Assembly (NCBI RefSeq): GCF_015767245.1 | Contig: NZ_JADOTV010000004.1 | Coordinates: 62,001-126,000 of the forward strand | Origin: Aureivirga sp. CE67 | Lineage (GTDB): Bacteria > Bacteroidota > Bacteroidia > Flavobacteriales > Flavobacteriaceae | Direction: 5' to 3' | Length of the DNA: 64,000 bases | In this document: positions 37,175 through 46,295 of the stretch, in pieces | How the letters are laid out: every line of letters starts with the position of its first letter | Position numbering within the stretch: position 1 is the first letter of the stretch | The notes under the pieces: model-generated | Database searches by the model: none | What the model saw: only the letters and a program-made list of their open reading frames with translations | Told to the model about the DNA's origin: nothing | Position numbers and translations under genes: made by a program

Positions 37175-38026
37175 TTATTTCTTCTCCGCTTTCAGCATTC
37201 GATCATTCTGAAAAATATCTTTATGAAGTTCCACATTTTTAAATCCTAATTTTTCAACCAATTTAATTGTTTCTTTTCCTAAATATTGATTGATTTCGTA
37301 GTATAAAAATCCATTTTCTTTCAAATTATCTTTTGCTAATTCTGCAATTTTTCTATAAAAAATCAAAGGATCATCATCTGAAACAAACAAAGCTAAATGT
37401 GGTTCGTACTCTAAAACATTCTTTTTAATTTCCACTTTTTCAAGATTTCGAACATAAGGTGGATTACTGATGATAATGTCAAAATCAGTATCTAATTTTT
37501 CTGTTTCTAAAATATTTACTTTCTGAAAATGTACAGTTACTTCATTTCTTTCTGCATTTTTCTTCGCCATTTTTAAAGCTTCTTCCGAAATATCATAAGC
37601 ATGAATTTCTGCATTTGGAAGATTTTTCGCTAAAGAAATTGGAATACAACCAGTTCCTGTTCCGATGTCTAAAATTTTTAGTTTTTTCGTAGAATCTTGA
37701 AAATCATTTAAAATCCATTGTACTAATTCTTCTGTTTCTGGACGAGGAATCAAAGTGTTTTCATTCACAAAAAAATCTAAACCAAAAAAAGAAGTTTCTC
37801 CAATAATATATTGTACAGGAAATTCAGTTTTCAGTTTTTCAATACTTTCTTTAAATAGATTTAATTTTTCTTTTGCAATTTCAAAATTTGGATCTAGAGC
37901 AATGTCAATTCTACGAAGTTGTAAAAAATGTTCTGTCAATAAATAAAAAAAGGATTGTATTTCTGTTTCTGGATAAACAGATTTTAATTCATCAAAAAAA
38001 TATTTTTTAAAAACAGAAATCTCCAT
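37175..38026 (-). CDS. prmC: Peptide chain release factor N5-glutamine methyltransferase
   Basis: A 283-residue PrmC/HemK enzyme that methylates the GGQ glutamine of release factors. The N-terminal helical domain (residues 1-90), then ILDIGTGTGCIPISLAK for SAM binding and DIIISNPPYV with the catalytic NPPY motif, are all present. FPVQYIIGETSFFGLDFFV and IPRPETEELV are the usual linker. It faces ribD divergently. Confidence 0.95.
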   Translation of the reverse strand: MEISVFKKYFFDELKSVYPETEIQSFFYLLTEHFLQLRRIDIALDPNFEIAKEKLNLFKESIEKLKTEFPVQYIIGETSFFGLDFFVNENTLIPRPETEELVQWILNDFQDSTKKLKILDIGTGTGCIPISLAKNLPNAEIHAYDISEEALKMAKKNAERNEVTVHFQKVNILETEKLDTDFDIIISNPPYVRNLEKVEIKKNVLEYEPHLALFVSDDDPLIFYRKIAELAKDNLKENGFLYYEINQYLGKETIKLVEKLGFKNVELHKDIFQNDRMLKAEKK

Positions 38027-38207
38027 ACTTAATTGTATTTTTATTTAAAGGACAAAATTAGTTTTAATATTTGAATATTCTGAGAGAATAAAGAGAAAAT
38101 CGATTAAAATAGATCTTATCTAAAACATCTAATTGTAACTCAGAATAAGAAATATTTATAGAAAAAAATAATTTTATTGTTTTTCATAATATAAGTACTT
38201 TTACGCC

Positions 38208-39263
38208 GTGAAAAATCAAGAGAAATATATCAGACGCTGCATAGAGCTTGCGAAAAATGGTTTAGGAAAAACATATCCAAATCCAATGGTTGGAAGTGTT
38301 ATTGTACATAATGGAAGAATTATAGGAGAAGGCTGGCACAAAAAAGCAGGGCAACCACACGCAGAAGTAAATGCTGTGAACTCTGTAAAGGAAGAATATA
38401 GACATCTTCTGAAAGATTCTACGATTTTTGTGAGCTTAGAGCCTTGTTCTCATTTTGGAAAAACGCCACCTTGTGCGAATTTAATTGTCAATCATGGAAT
38501 AAAAAAAGTGGTGATTGGAATTATTGATTCTAATAGTTTGGTAAGTGGAAGAGGAGTTTCGATTTTAGAAGAAAATGGCCATGAAGTTGAATTTGGTTCT
38601 TTACAAGAAGAATGTTATGATTTGAACAAGCGATTTTTCACGTTTCAAAATAAAAAACGTCCATACATTATTTTAAAATGGGCTGCTTCAGAAGATGGAT
38701 TTTTAGACCAAAACAGAGAAGTTAATTCGAAAGAAGAAGCAAAACCAAATTGGATTACAAATGCTTATTCTCGTCAGCTAGTTCACAAATGGCGAACAGA
38801 AGAACAAGCGATTTTAGTTGGAACAACAACAGTTTTGAAAGATAATCCTTCTTTAACTTCTAGAGATTGGAAAGGAAATAATCCAGTTCGTGTGGTTTTA
38901 GATAGAAGTTTGAAAATTCCACAGGATTATCAGGTTTATAACCGAGAAGTGAAAACAATTATTTTGACTGAAAAAGAAAAAGAATCGGATGAAATACTTT
39001 GTTTTGAAAAAATAGATTTTGATCAACCAATTGCAAAACAAATTTGCGATATTTTATATAAGCACAATTTACAATCCTTAATTGTAGAAGGAGGAAAACG
39101 AACTTTAGAAACTTTTGCAAAAGAAAATCTTTGGGATGAAACAAGAATTTTTCATGGGGAAGTACAGTTTTTTGATGGTGTAAAAGAAATTGAAATTAAA
39201 GGAAAATTGATGGAGGAGAGAATGATTGATGAAGATAACCTTAAAATTTATTATAATAAATGA
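38208..39263 (+). CDS. ribD: Bifunctional riboflavin biosynthesis deaminase/reductase RibD
   Basis: 351 residues. The N-terminal deaminase has the zinc motif HAEVNAV near residue 46 and EPCSHFGKTPPCANLI. The C-terminal NADPH-dependent reductase runs from about residue 150 (RPYIILKWAASEDGFL) to the end, with LIVEGGKRTLETF. Together they turn the pyrimidine intermediate of riboflavin synthesis into ribitylaminouracil phosphate. It overlaps the next gene by 4 bases. The start is a GTG at 38208. Confidence 0.94.
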   Translation: MKNQEKYIRRCIELAKNGLGKTYPNPMVGSVIVHNGRIIGEGWHKKAGQPHAEVNAVNSVKEEYRHLLKDSTIFVSLEPCSHFGKTPPCANLIVNHGIKKVVIGIIDSNSLVSGRGVSILEENGHEVEFGSLQEECYDLNKRFFTFQNKKRPYIILKWAASEDGFLDQNREVNSKEEAKPNWITNAYSRQLVHKWRTEEQAILVGTTTVLKDNPSLTSRDWKGNNPVRVVLDRSLKIPQDYQVYNREVKTIILTEKEKESDEILCFEKIDFDQPIAKQICDILYKHNLQSLIVEGGKRTLETFAKENLWDETRIFHGEVQFFDGVKEIEIKGKLMEERMIDEDNLKIYYNK

Positions 39264-40117
39264 TACACTTATTACTTAGTATTATTCTTAGCAGTTTTTT
39301 GTTTGTAATTTTTAAATATTTTGAAAAATTCAGAATTGATAATTTACAAGCAATTGTTGTAAACTATTTTGTTGCATTTTCGATTGGATATGCAACAACA
39401 ACAGAAAATGTACATTTTACAGAAATTCCTGCGCAACCTTGGTTTTATGGTGTATTGTTTTTAGGTTTTCTGTTTATTTTCTTATTTAATGTAATGGCAT
39501 TAACTGCTCAAAAAGCTGGGATGTCAGTGGTTTCTGTAGCAGGAAAAATGAGTGTTGTGATTCCAATTACTTTTGGAATTATTGTTTACAATGAATCTTA
39601 TGGAGTTGTAAAAATTCTAGGAATTTTACTGGCATTACTTTCGGTGTATCTGACTTCTAGAAAAGATAGTTCTGATTTTGATCAAAAATATCTTTATTTA
39701 CCAATAATTCTTTTTGTTGGTTCCGGAATTTTAGATACAACAATTAAATATGTAGAAAATAATTATGTTTCAGATGGTGGATTAGAGCTATATTCCGCTT
39801 CGATATTTTTAGTAGCAGGAATGCTTGGTGTTTTACTTCTATCTATTTTGTTTATTATGGGTAAAGTAAAGTTTCAATTCAAAAATATTATTGGAGGAAT
39901 TGTACTAGGAATACCAAACTATTATACGATTTTCTATCTTTTAAAAGCTTTAGAAATGGACCATATGGAAACTTCTACTATTTTTACAGTCAATAATGTT
40001 GCTACGGTTTCCTTTTCAACACTTCTTGGAATTATGATTTTTAAAGAAAGATTGAACAAAAGAAATTGGATTGGAGTAGTACTTTCCATTATTGCAATTA
40101 TTTTAGTTACCCTATAA
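39260..40117 (+). CDS. DMT/EamA-type membrane transporter
   Basis: 285 residues, about ten spans, two repeats. VVSVAGKMSVVIPITFGIIVYNESYG ends the first repeat. TSTIFTVNNVATVSFSTLLGIMIFKERLN ends the second and is typical of DMT carriers. The substrate is unknown. Coupling to ribD by a 4-base overlap is common in flavobacteria and could hint at a flavin-related cargo, but nothing proves it. Confidence 0.8.
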   Translation: MIHLLLSIILSSFLFVIFKYFEKFRIDNLQAIVVNYFVAFSIGYATTTENVHFTEIPAQPWFYGVLFLGFLFIFLFNVMALTAQKAGMSVVSVAGKMSVVIPITFGIIVYNESYGVVKILGILLALLSVYLTSRKDSSDFDQKYLYLPIILFVGSGILDTTIKYVENNYVSDGGLELYSASIFLVAGMLGVLLLSILFIMGKVKFQFKNIIGGIVLGIPNYYTIFYLLKALEMDHMETSTIFTVNNVATVSFSTLLGIMIFKERLNKRNWIGVVLSIIAIILVTL

Positions 40118-40132
40118 ATCTGAGTTAAAAAA

Positions 40133-40741
40133 TTGGAAATAAAAGATACTTATAAAACAATAGAAGGACCTTCAGAAGAAACATTGTTTAAAGATAGAGG
40201 AAGTAAATTTTTCGGTTATGCTTTCCCTGTTTCAAATGAAGATGAAATAAAAGAACATCTGCATAGATTAAAAAAAGAACATCATACTGCAAGACATTGG
40301 TGTTATGCTTGGCAACTAGGTACGGATAAAATTCGTTTTCGTGCAAATGATGACGGAGAACCGAGTAATAGTGCAGGACAACCAATTTATGGACAAATTC
40401 TTTCAAAAGAAATTACAAATGTTTTGATAGTAGTTGTTCGATACTTTGGAGGAACAAAATTAGGAGTTGGAGGATTGATTAATGCTTATCGAACAGGTGC
40501 GCAAATGGCTTTAGATGCTTCTTCGATTGTAGAAAGAACGATTGATGTTCATTTTCAACTGACTTTTGATTACCCACATATGAACAAAGTAATGCGAGTA
40601 ATTAAAGACAGAAAACTCGACATTGTAAATCAAAAAATGGAGTTACAATGTGAGTACATAATTTCTGTTCGAAAAAAAGATGCTGAAAATGTTAAAATTC
40701 AGTTTGAAGAGCTAAGATGTTTAAAAATTATTGAGATTTAA
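40133..40741 (+). CDS. YigZ/IMPACT family protein
   Basis: 202 residues. TYKTIEGPSEETLFKDRGSKFFGYAF and the IMPACT signature GGTKLGVGGLINAYRTGAQMAL near residue 110 are typical. The bacterial members are of unclear function, and the eukaryotic IMPACT protein regulates translation. The start codon is TTG at 40133. No ATG fits, and the N-terminus MEIKDTYKTI agrees with the family. The gene ends one base before a convergent thioesterase. Confidence 0.9.
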   Translation: MEIKDTYKTIEGPSEETLFKDRGSKFFGYAFPVSNEDEIKEHLHRLKKEHHTARHWCYAWQLGTDKIRFRANDDGEPSNSAGQPIYGQILSKEITNVLIVVVRYFGGTKLGVGGLINAYRTGAQMALDASSIVERTIDVHFQLTFDYPHMNKVMRVIKDRKLDIVNQKMELQCEYIISVRKKDAENVKIQFEELRCLKIIEI

Positions 40742-41146
40742 TTAAAAAAAATTTTTAACTTTATTTAAGAAATAATTAGGAGCTTTTATTGGTCTATTTT
40801 TTTTCATATCGATGAAAACTAAAGTAGTACTTCCCGTTGTTAAAAGTTCTTCATTTTCGTTAAATATTTCATACTGAAAAACGATCTTAGCAGTAGGTAA
40901 TTTCTCTAAAGTTGTTTTTACAGTAAGAAGATCATCATATCTTGCCGGCTTAAGATATTTTACATTTAAATCAAGAACAGGAAGCATTACCCCAGATTCT
41001 TCCATGGCTTTGTAGGATATACCTATGTTACGAAGCCATTCGATTCTACCTGTTTCGAAGTATTCGGCGTAATTGCCGTAATATACGTAGCTCATTTGAT
41101 CCGTTTCGCCATAGCGAACGCGAATCTGTGTTTGATGTGTTATCAT
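40742..41146 (-). CDS. YbgC-type acyl-CoA thioesterase (hotdog fold)
   Basis: 134 residues. QIRVRYGETDQMSYVYYGNYAEYFETGRIEWLRN carries the catalytic Asp-type motif of YbgC thioesterases, with RYGETDQM close to the family consensus. The related thioesterase at 34530 is distant. The 3' ends of this gene and the YigZ gene meet with no room for a terminator. Confidence 0.88.
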   Translation of the reverse strand: MITHQTQIRVRYGETDQMSYVYYGNYAEYFETGRIEWLRNIGISYKAMEESGVMLPVLDLNVKYLKPARYDDLLTVKTTLEKLPTAKIVFQYEIFNENEELLTTGSTTLVFIDMKKNRPIKAPNYFLNKVKNFF

Positions 41147-41679
41147 GTTTGTTTCAAATATGAGTGGTTTTAGAGAAGTCTAAACTTCCAACAAATGTAA
41201 TTAGCTTTATTGAAAATTTAGTTATTAAATGAAATGATTTTTTTTGTGATAGAAAGAAATAATTTAAATTTTTAAAACCAAGATTTGATTTAGAATTTAG
41301 TTCGAGTAAAAAATAATATATGACATTGAATTTTTAGAAAGTAATTGTCCAAAATTATCGGATATTTTATTGTTAGAAATTCTATACTCCAAAGTTTATT
41401 TTTGAAAAAAAAAGATTACGAAAAATTTTAATTAGAGGTTTAAATTATCTTCCAAAATTATACCGAAAAAAATACGTTTAGTAAGTGAAAAAGATACGCA
41501 AGTTAATTGCTACAAGTTTTTTAGGCTTCAGTATCAGTTTACGGAAAAAAAAAATAAGAAGCAATAGCAATTCAATTTTTTTATCCTAAAATATATTAGC
41601 ACTTTTGTAGCCTTAAATCTTTGATAAAAACTTTATTAAGTTGCAATTAAATTTAACTCAAAATACCAGTACAGATAGA
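41147..41679. other. AT-rich region upstream of dnaA, no gene seen
   Basis: No ORF, RNA or repeat that I can support. I looked for clusters of the DnaA box TTATCCACA and saw none. Only a partial TTATCC at 41581 appears. The dnaA promoter and leader must lie in the last part, but I cannot fix a TAnnTTTG box with a partner. Confidence 0.5.
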
Positions 41680-43152
41680 ATGACTAAAACTGCATCTTCA
41701 GTTTGGGAAAAGTGTTTGTCTTTTATTAAAGATAATATTAAACCTCAAGCCTATAAAACATGGTTTGAGCCCATAAAACCTATGAAACTTTCTGGAGTAG
41801 CCTTGACAATTCAGGTACCTAGTAAGTTTTTCTATGAATGGTTGGAAGAGCATTATATAAAATTATTGAGAGTAGCTCTTGTAAAGGAGCTTGGGAGAGA
41901 TGCGAAATTGGTGTATGATGTTAAAATGGAAAATGTATACAGTAGTAATAATCCACATACTGTAAAAATTCCGAGTTCAAACAGAAATCCTTTAAATAGA
42001 CAACAAGGAGTTACAGTTCCTTTAGAAGTAACTAGAGGAGGAGGGAACATAGCAGCCAATAATTCTATGGGAGATAAAAGAGAATTGAAAAATCCTTTTA
42101 TTATTCCAGGAATTCAGAAAGTAAAAATTGAATCGCAACTTAATCCTAATTACAATTTCGATTGTTTTATAGAAGGAGAGTCAAATAGATTAGCAAGATC
42201 TGCAGGTTTAGCTGTTTCAAACAAACCTGGAGGAACGTCATTTAACCCACTTTTAGTTTATGGAGGTGTAGGTTTAGGAAAGACACATTTAGTTCATGCA
42301 ATAGGAGTTGATATCAAAGACAAATATCCTGACAAGACAGTTCTTTACTTATCTTCAGAAAAATTTACACAACAATATATTGATTCTGTAAAAGGAAATA
42401 CAAGAAATGATTTTATTCATTTCTATCAAATGATTGATGTATTGATTATTGATGATGTACAATTTTTATCTGGTAAGACAGGAACGCAGGATGTATTCTT
42501 TCATATTTTTAATCATCTTCACCAAAATGGAAAACAAGTAATTCTTACTTCTGATAAAGCGCCAGTAGATATGCAAGATATCGAACAGAGACTTTTGTCT
42601 AGGTTTAAATGGGGATTATCAGCAGAATTACAAGTTCCAAATTTTGAAACTCGTATTTCAATTCTTCAAAACAAATTATTTAGAGATGGAGTTGAAATGC
42701 CTATCGAAGTTATTGAATACGTTGCAAAGCATGTAAAATCTAATGTACGTGAGTTGGAAGGAGTATTAATCTCAATGATTGCTCAAGCTTCTTTTAACAA
42801 AAAAGAATTTTCTTTATCACTTGCTAAAAGTGTTGTAGAAAAATTTGTAAGAAGTACAAAAAGAGAAATTTCCATAGAATATATTCAGAAAATTGTTTCG
42901 AATTATTTTGATATTGATGTAGCTACTTTACAATCAAAAACAAGAAAAAGACAAATAGTTCAAGCAAGACAATTAGCAATGTATTTTGCAAAAAGATTGA
43001 CTAAATCTTCTTTAGCAAGTATCGGAGCTCAAATAGGAAAACGTGATCATGCAACTGTATTACATGCTTGTAAAACTGTTGATAACTTGATAGATACGGA
43101 TAAGCAATTCAAGAAATACGTGGATGAGCTTACTAAGAAACTTTCATATTAA
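41680..43152 (+). CDS. dnaA: Chromosomal replication initiator DnaA
   Basis: 490 residues from the ATG at 41680. A TTG at 41641 would add 13 residues that do not resemble known flavobacterial N-termini, which begin MTKTA.SVW as here. Domain I comes first, a Gly/Asn-rich linker near residue 110-125, then AAA+ with Walker A GGVGLGKTHLVHA and Walker B VLIIDDVQF, and domain IV with the DNA-binding signature GKRDHATVLHACKTV. The neighbours (phosphatase, rsmI-like) are the usual flavobacterial set. Confidence 0.96.
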   Translation: MTKTASSVWEKCLSFIKDNIKPQAYKTWFEPIKPMKLSGVALTIQVPSKFFYEWLEEHYIKLLRVALVKELGRDAKLVYDVKMENVYSSNNPHTVKIPSSNRNPLNRQQGVTVPLEVTRGGGNIAANNSMGDKRELKNPFIIPGIQKVKIESQLNPNYNFDCFIEGESNRLARSAGLAVSNKPGGTSFNPLLVYGGVGLGKTHLVHAIGVDIKDKYPDKTVLYLSSEKFTQQYIDSVKGNTRNDFIHFYQMIDVLIIDDVQFLSGKTGTQDVFFHIFNHLHQNGKQVILTSDKAPVDMQDIEQRLLSRFKWGLSAELQVPNFETRISILQNKLFRDGVEMPIEVIEYVAKHVKSNVRELEGVLISMIAQASFNKKEFSLSLAKSVVEKFVRSTKREISIEYIQKIVSNYFDIDVATLQSKTRKRQIVQARQLAMYFAKRLTKSSLASIGAQIGKRDHATVLHACKTVDNLIDTDKQFKKYVDELTKKLSY

Positions 43153-43160
43153 ATTAATAC

Positions 43161-43622
43161 ATGATTCGAATATTAATGGTTTGCTTAGGGAACATTTGTA
43201 GATCCCCTTTAGCACATGGAATTTTAGAATCCAAAGTTGATAGCTCTAAAATTTTTGTTGATTCAGCAGGAACAAGTGGTTATCATTCTGGAGAATTACC
43301 AGATTCTAGATCTATTGATGTTGCCAACAAGAACGGGATTGATATTACTGAGCAAAGATCTAGAAAATTTAGAGAAGAAGATTTTGAAAAGTTTGATATT
43401 ATTTATGTAATGGATAAATCAAATTATCAAAATGTAATTTCTTTAGCAAATACAAAAAGTCAAGTTGATAAAGTTCGTTTGATTTTAAATGAACTTTATC
43501 CTAATGAAAATAAAGAAGTTCCAGACCCTTATTATGGAGGAGCTTCAGGTTTTGATGATGTTTTTGAAATGTTGGATAAATCTTGTGATGTAATTATTTC
43601 TAAATTAGAAAACAATGAATAA
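43161..43622 (+). CDS. Low-molecular-weight protein tyrosine phosphatase
   Basis: 153 residues. The P-loop CLGNICRSP (C-x5-R-S) is at residues 8-16 and the general-acid loop is VPDPYYGG near 120. Catalyses phosphotyrosine removal. The partner kinase is not in the window. It lies 8 bases after dnaA and overlaps the next gene by 8 bases. Confidence 0.93.
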   Translation: MIRILMVCLGNICRSPLAHGILESKVDSSKIFVDSAGTSGYHSGELPDSRSIDVANKNGIDITEQRSRKFREEDFEKFDIIYVMDKSNYQNVISLANTKSQVDKVRLILNELYPNENKEVPDPYYGGASGFDDVFEMLDKSCDVIISKLENNE

Positions 43623-44337
43623 TATTGGTAAACTTTATTTAATTCCTACAACTTTAGGAGAAACAGAACCGTTGGAAGTTTTACCACTTTCTGTGAAAAA
43701 AGTTGTTTCTATGATAGATCATTTTATTGTAGAAAATGAGAAAACTTCAAGAAAGTTTATCAAAAAAATTACACCGAGTAAATCACAACCATCCTTAGTG
43801 ATGATGTCTTTAGGAAAATATGCAGATCCTCTAGAAGTACAACATTATTTAGATGTTTGTATGGAAGGAAAATCTGTAGGTTTAATTTCTGAAGCGGGAG
43901 TTCCTGCAATTGCAGATCCTGGAGCTGAGGTAGTAAAGCTTGCACATCAAAAAGGAATTCAAGTAGTTCCTTTAGTTGGTCCTTCATCGATTATTATGTC
44001 TATGATGGGATCAGGAATGAATGGACAAAGTTTTGCTTTTAATGGTTATTTACCAATTGATAAATCAGAAAGAAAGAAGAAAATTAAACAATTAGAAAAA
44101 CTTTCTTTTGATCACGATCAATCGCAGATTTTTATTGAAACTCCTTATCGTAATGACAAAATGTTAGCTGACTTGAAAGAAATTTTATCACCAAAAACTA
44201 GATTATGTGTCGCTTGTGATATTACGCTTCCTTCAGAATACATTAAAACATTTACGGTGAAGGAATGGAAATCAAAAACACCAGATTTACATAAAAGACC
44301 AGCAATTTTCATTATTCATAAAGAAAATACTTTTTAA
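43615..44337 (+). CDS. RsmI-like SAM-dependent methyltransferase (tetrapyrrole methylase fold)
   Basis: 240 residues. GKLYLIPTTLGETEPLEVLP at the start and the glycine-rich SEAGVPAIADPGAEVVKLAHQKG near residue 98 match the 16S rRNA cytidine-1402 2'-O-methyltransferase family, though this short Bacteroidota form diverges from E. coli RsmI. It overlaps the phosphatase gene, so both follow dnaA translation. Confidence 0.85.
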   Translation: MNNIGKLYLIPTTLGETEPLEVLPLSVKKVVSMIDHFIVENEKTSRKFIKKITPSKSQPSLVMMSLGKYADPLEVQHYLDVCMEGKSVGLISEAGVPAIADPGAEVVKLAHQKGIQVVPLVGPSSIIMSMMGSGMNGQSFAFNGYLPIDKSERKKKIKQLEKLSFDHDQSQIFIETPYRNDKMLADLKEILSPKTRLCVACDITLPSEYIKTFTVKEWKSKTPDLHKRPAIFIIHKENTF

Positions 44338-44344
44338 AAAATAC

Positions 44345-44373
44345 AAAAGCCAACTAATTTAAGTTGGCTTTTT
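44345..44373. terminator. Bidirectional intrinsic terminator
   Basis: Stem AAAAGCCAACT (44345-44355) with AGTTGGCTTTT (from 44362), between the convergent rsmI-like gene and msrB. Confidence 0.85.
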
Positions 44374-44382
44374 TTATGAATT

Positions 44383-44778
44383 TTATTTTTTATCAAGTTT
44401 GATCGAAACAGAATTGATACAATATCTAGTTCTAGTTTCAGTAGGACCATCATCGAAAACATGTCCTAGATGTCCTCCACAATTTGCGCAAAGAACTTCT
44501 ATTCGATACATTCCATGTGATCTATCTTTTTTATATTCAATTGCACCTTCAATCGATTCGTCAAAAGAAGGCCAACCACAATTGGAAGCAAATTTATGTC
44601 CTGATTCAAATAATTTTGAATGACAACCAGCACAACAATAGATTCCGTCTTCAAAAGACAGATTGTATTCTCCAGTATTAGGATATTCCGTTCCTTTTTC
44701 TCTTAAAATTCGATATTCTTCAGGAGAAAGAATTTTTTTCCATTCTTCTTCTGATTTTCCTTTTGGGTAATTTTCCAT
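44383..44778 (-). CDS. msrB: Peptide-methionine (R)-S-oxide reductase, cytoplasmic
   Basis: 131 residues, no signal peptide. Zinc cysteines are complete: CAGC near residue 49 and CANC near 97. The catalytic Cys lies in RYCINSVSI and GGHLGHVFDDGP holds active-site His residues. It reduces methionine-R-sulfoxide in proteins. It follows the secreted paralogue directly with a one-base overlap. Confidence 0.95.
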   Translation of the reverse strand: MENYPKGKSEEEWKKILSPEEYRILREKGTEYPNTGEYNLSFEDGIYCCAGCHSKLFESGHKFASNCGWPSFDESIEGAIEYKKDRSHGMYRIEVLCANCGGHLGHVFDDGPTETRTRYCINSVSIKLDKK

Positions 44779-45287
44779 TATTTTTTTTCTAAAATAGATT
44801 CATCATCTTTTGGTATAAATTGCAGAGCAGCCGAATTGATACAATATCTAATACCTGTAGTGTTTATTGGTCCATCATCAAATACATGACCTAAATGTCC
44901 ACCACAAGTTGCACAAAGAACTTCATCTCTACTTAAACCATAACTATTATCCTTGGCAATATAAATATCTTTTCGAATTGCTGTATCAAAAGCTGGCCAT
45001 CCACTTCCTGAATCATATTTATGTTCTGACAGAAATAACTTTGTACTATCTGCAGCACAAACATAGACTCCATCTTTATAGAACTTATCATACTTATTGT
45101 TAAAAGGTTTTTCTGTCCCTTTTTGTCTTAACACAAAATATTGTTCAGGAGTTAGTATTTTTTTCCATTCTGCATCGGTTCTTTCTAAAGGGAATTTAGG
45201 TTTTGCTTCTTCCTCTTTTTTCTGCTGTGCATTTCCCGAGCAGCCTACTAACATAATCATTGCAAAAAGAACTACTATTTTTCTCAT
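44778..45287 (-). CDS. msrB: Peptide-methionine (R)-S-oxide reductase, exported lipoprotein
   Basis: 169 residues with lipobox VGC (Cys 16), so it acts in the envelope. The catalytic RYCINSAAL and GGHLGHVFDDGP are intact. Of the two zinc pairs, the second (CATC) is intact, but the first reads CAAD, so one Cys is replaced by Asp. It may bind zinc weakly, use Asp, or lack metal. It forms a pair with the cytoplasmic msrB, giving repair on both sides of the membrane. Confidence 0.93.
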   Translation of the reverse strand: MRKIVVLFAMIMLVGCSGNAQQKKEEEAKPKFPLERTDAEWKKILTPEQYFVLRQKGTEKPFNNKYDKFYKDGVYVCAADSTKLFLSEHKYDSGSGWPAFDTAIRKDIYIAKDNSYGLSRDEVLCATCGGHLGHVFDDGPINTTGIRYCINSAALQFIPKDDESILEKK

Positions 45288-45351
45288 CTCTAAATATTTT
45301 AATGTTTTATGAAGTTAGTAAGTTCTTTTTGTATTTATATTTAAAATCTTA

Positions 45352-46221
45352 CTAATCTTCTACTATAAATTTGCTAATTCTTTCAATAACTTGTTTATCT
45401 CTTAAGATTTTTCGGTGACCTAGGTTGTTTGTTATTAAAAGTTCTCCATTTTCCAAATTCTGTCGAATGCTATGAGCACAACTTACAGGAACATCATTAT
45501 CTTCTGTATCATGAACAACTAATGTTGGTATTTTTACAGACTTGGCAGAAACACTACTTGAAAAATCATCTAAGTTTAGGTTGAACTTTTTATCAATTGC
45601 TTTTTTCATCAGTGGAGCAATTTTCTTTTTTAGTTTTAATTTATCGATAAACATTTCAATGATATCCGAAATTACATCTCCACTTCCAACAGTAACAAGT
45701 TTTTTAATATTCAATCCTTGTTTAACATTATTTAAAAGAGCCATTCCTCCTAAAGAGTGACCAACAGCAGCATCAAAAGGTCCGAATTTTTGTTTCATAA
45801 AAGCAATTACATCGATGAACTCTTTCATCATTGTGCTTTTTCCTGGAGATTTTCCGTGTGCAGGAGCATCAAAAGTATATACCATATAGCCTTTTTCTAA
45901 AAGTTTATCCGCTACAGCATATAGCTGTGTTCCTCTTCCTGACCAACCATGAACCAAAAGCGCTCTTTTTTTTGAATATCCATAAGTATAAACAGCAACT
46001 TCTTTGTTTAAGCCTGGCACCATAATTGTCTCCATTTTTGCACTTTTTCGCATCATTTTCTCTCTGTCAGGAGTTTTGAAGCGAATAGGAGTGAAAAATA
46101 TTTTTATAGCGAAGTTTACTGCTGCTTTTGTAGAAATAAACTGTAAAAATTTTCCAGTATTTGTAATACTTTTTGGGATATCAAAAACGTTTTTGGATTG
46201 ATTCTCAACTTTTGTCTCCAT
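45352..46221 (-). CDS. Alpha/beta hydrolase
   Basis: 289 residues. LLVHGWSGRGTQLYAV forms the oxyanion region, GHSLGGMA has the nucleophile Ser near residue 140, the acid is in VVHDTEDNDVP and the His in NLGHRKIL. The N-terminal 60 residues hold an amphipathic segment without a clear signal peptide. The substrate is unknown. Confidence 0.85.
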   Translation of the reverse strand: METKVENQSKNVFDIPKSITNTGKFLQFISTKAAVNFAIKIFFTPIRFKTPDREKMMRKSAKMETIMVPGLNKEVAVYTYGYSKKRALLVHGWSGRGTQLYAVADKLLEKGYMVYTFDAPAHGKSPGKSTMMKEFIDVIAFMKQKFGPFDAAVGHSLGGMALLNNVKQGLNIKKLVTVGSGDVISDIIEMFIDKLKLKKKIAPLMKKAIDKKFNLNLDDFSSSVSAKSVKIPTLVVHDTEDNDVPVSCAHSIRQNLENGELLITNNLGHRKILRDKQVIERISKFIVED

Positions 46222-46295
46222 TCTTCTATCTAAAATTATTTTAAAACGTAAAGATAGAATTTGTAGATTTAATCTTTTAAAAATTATAGTAAATA

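Noticed and set aside
41147-41679. Possible replication origin next to dnaA
   Set aside because: No cluster of DnaA boxes and no clear unwinding repeats seen. AT-richness alone is normal in this genome.
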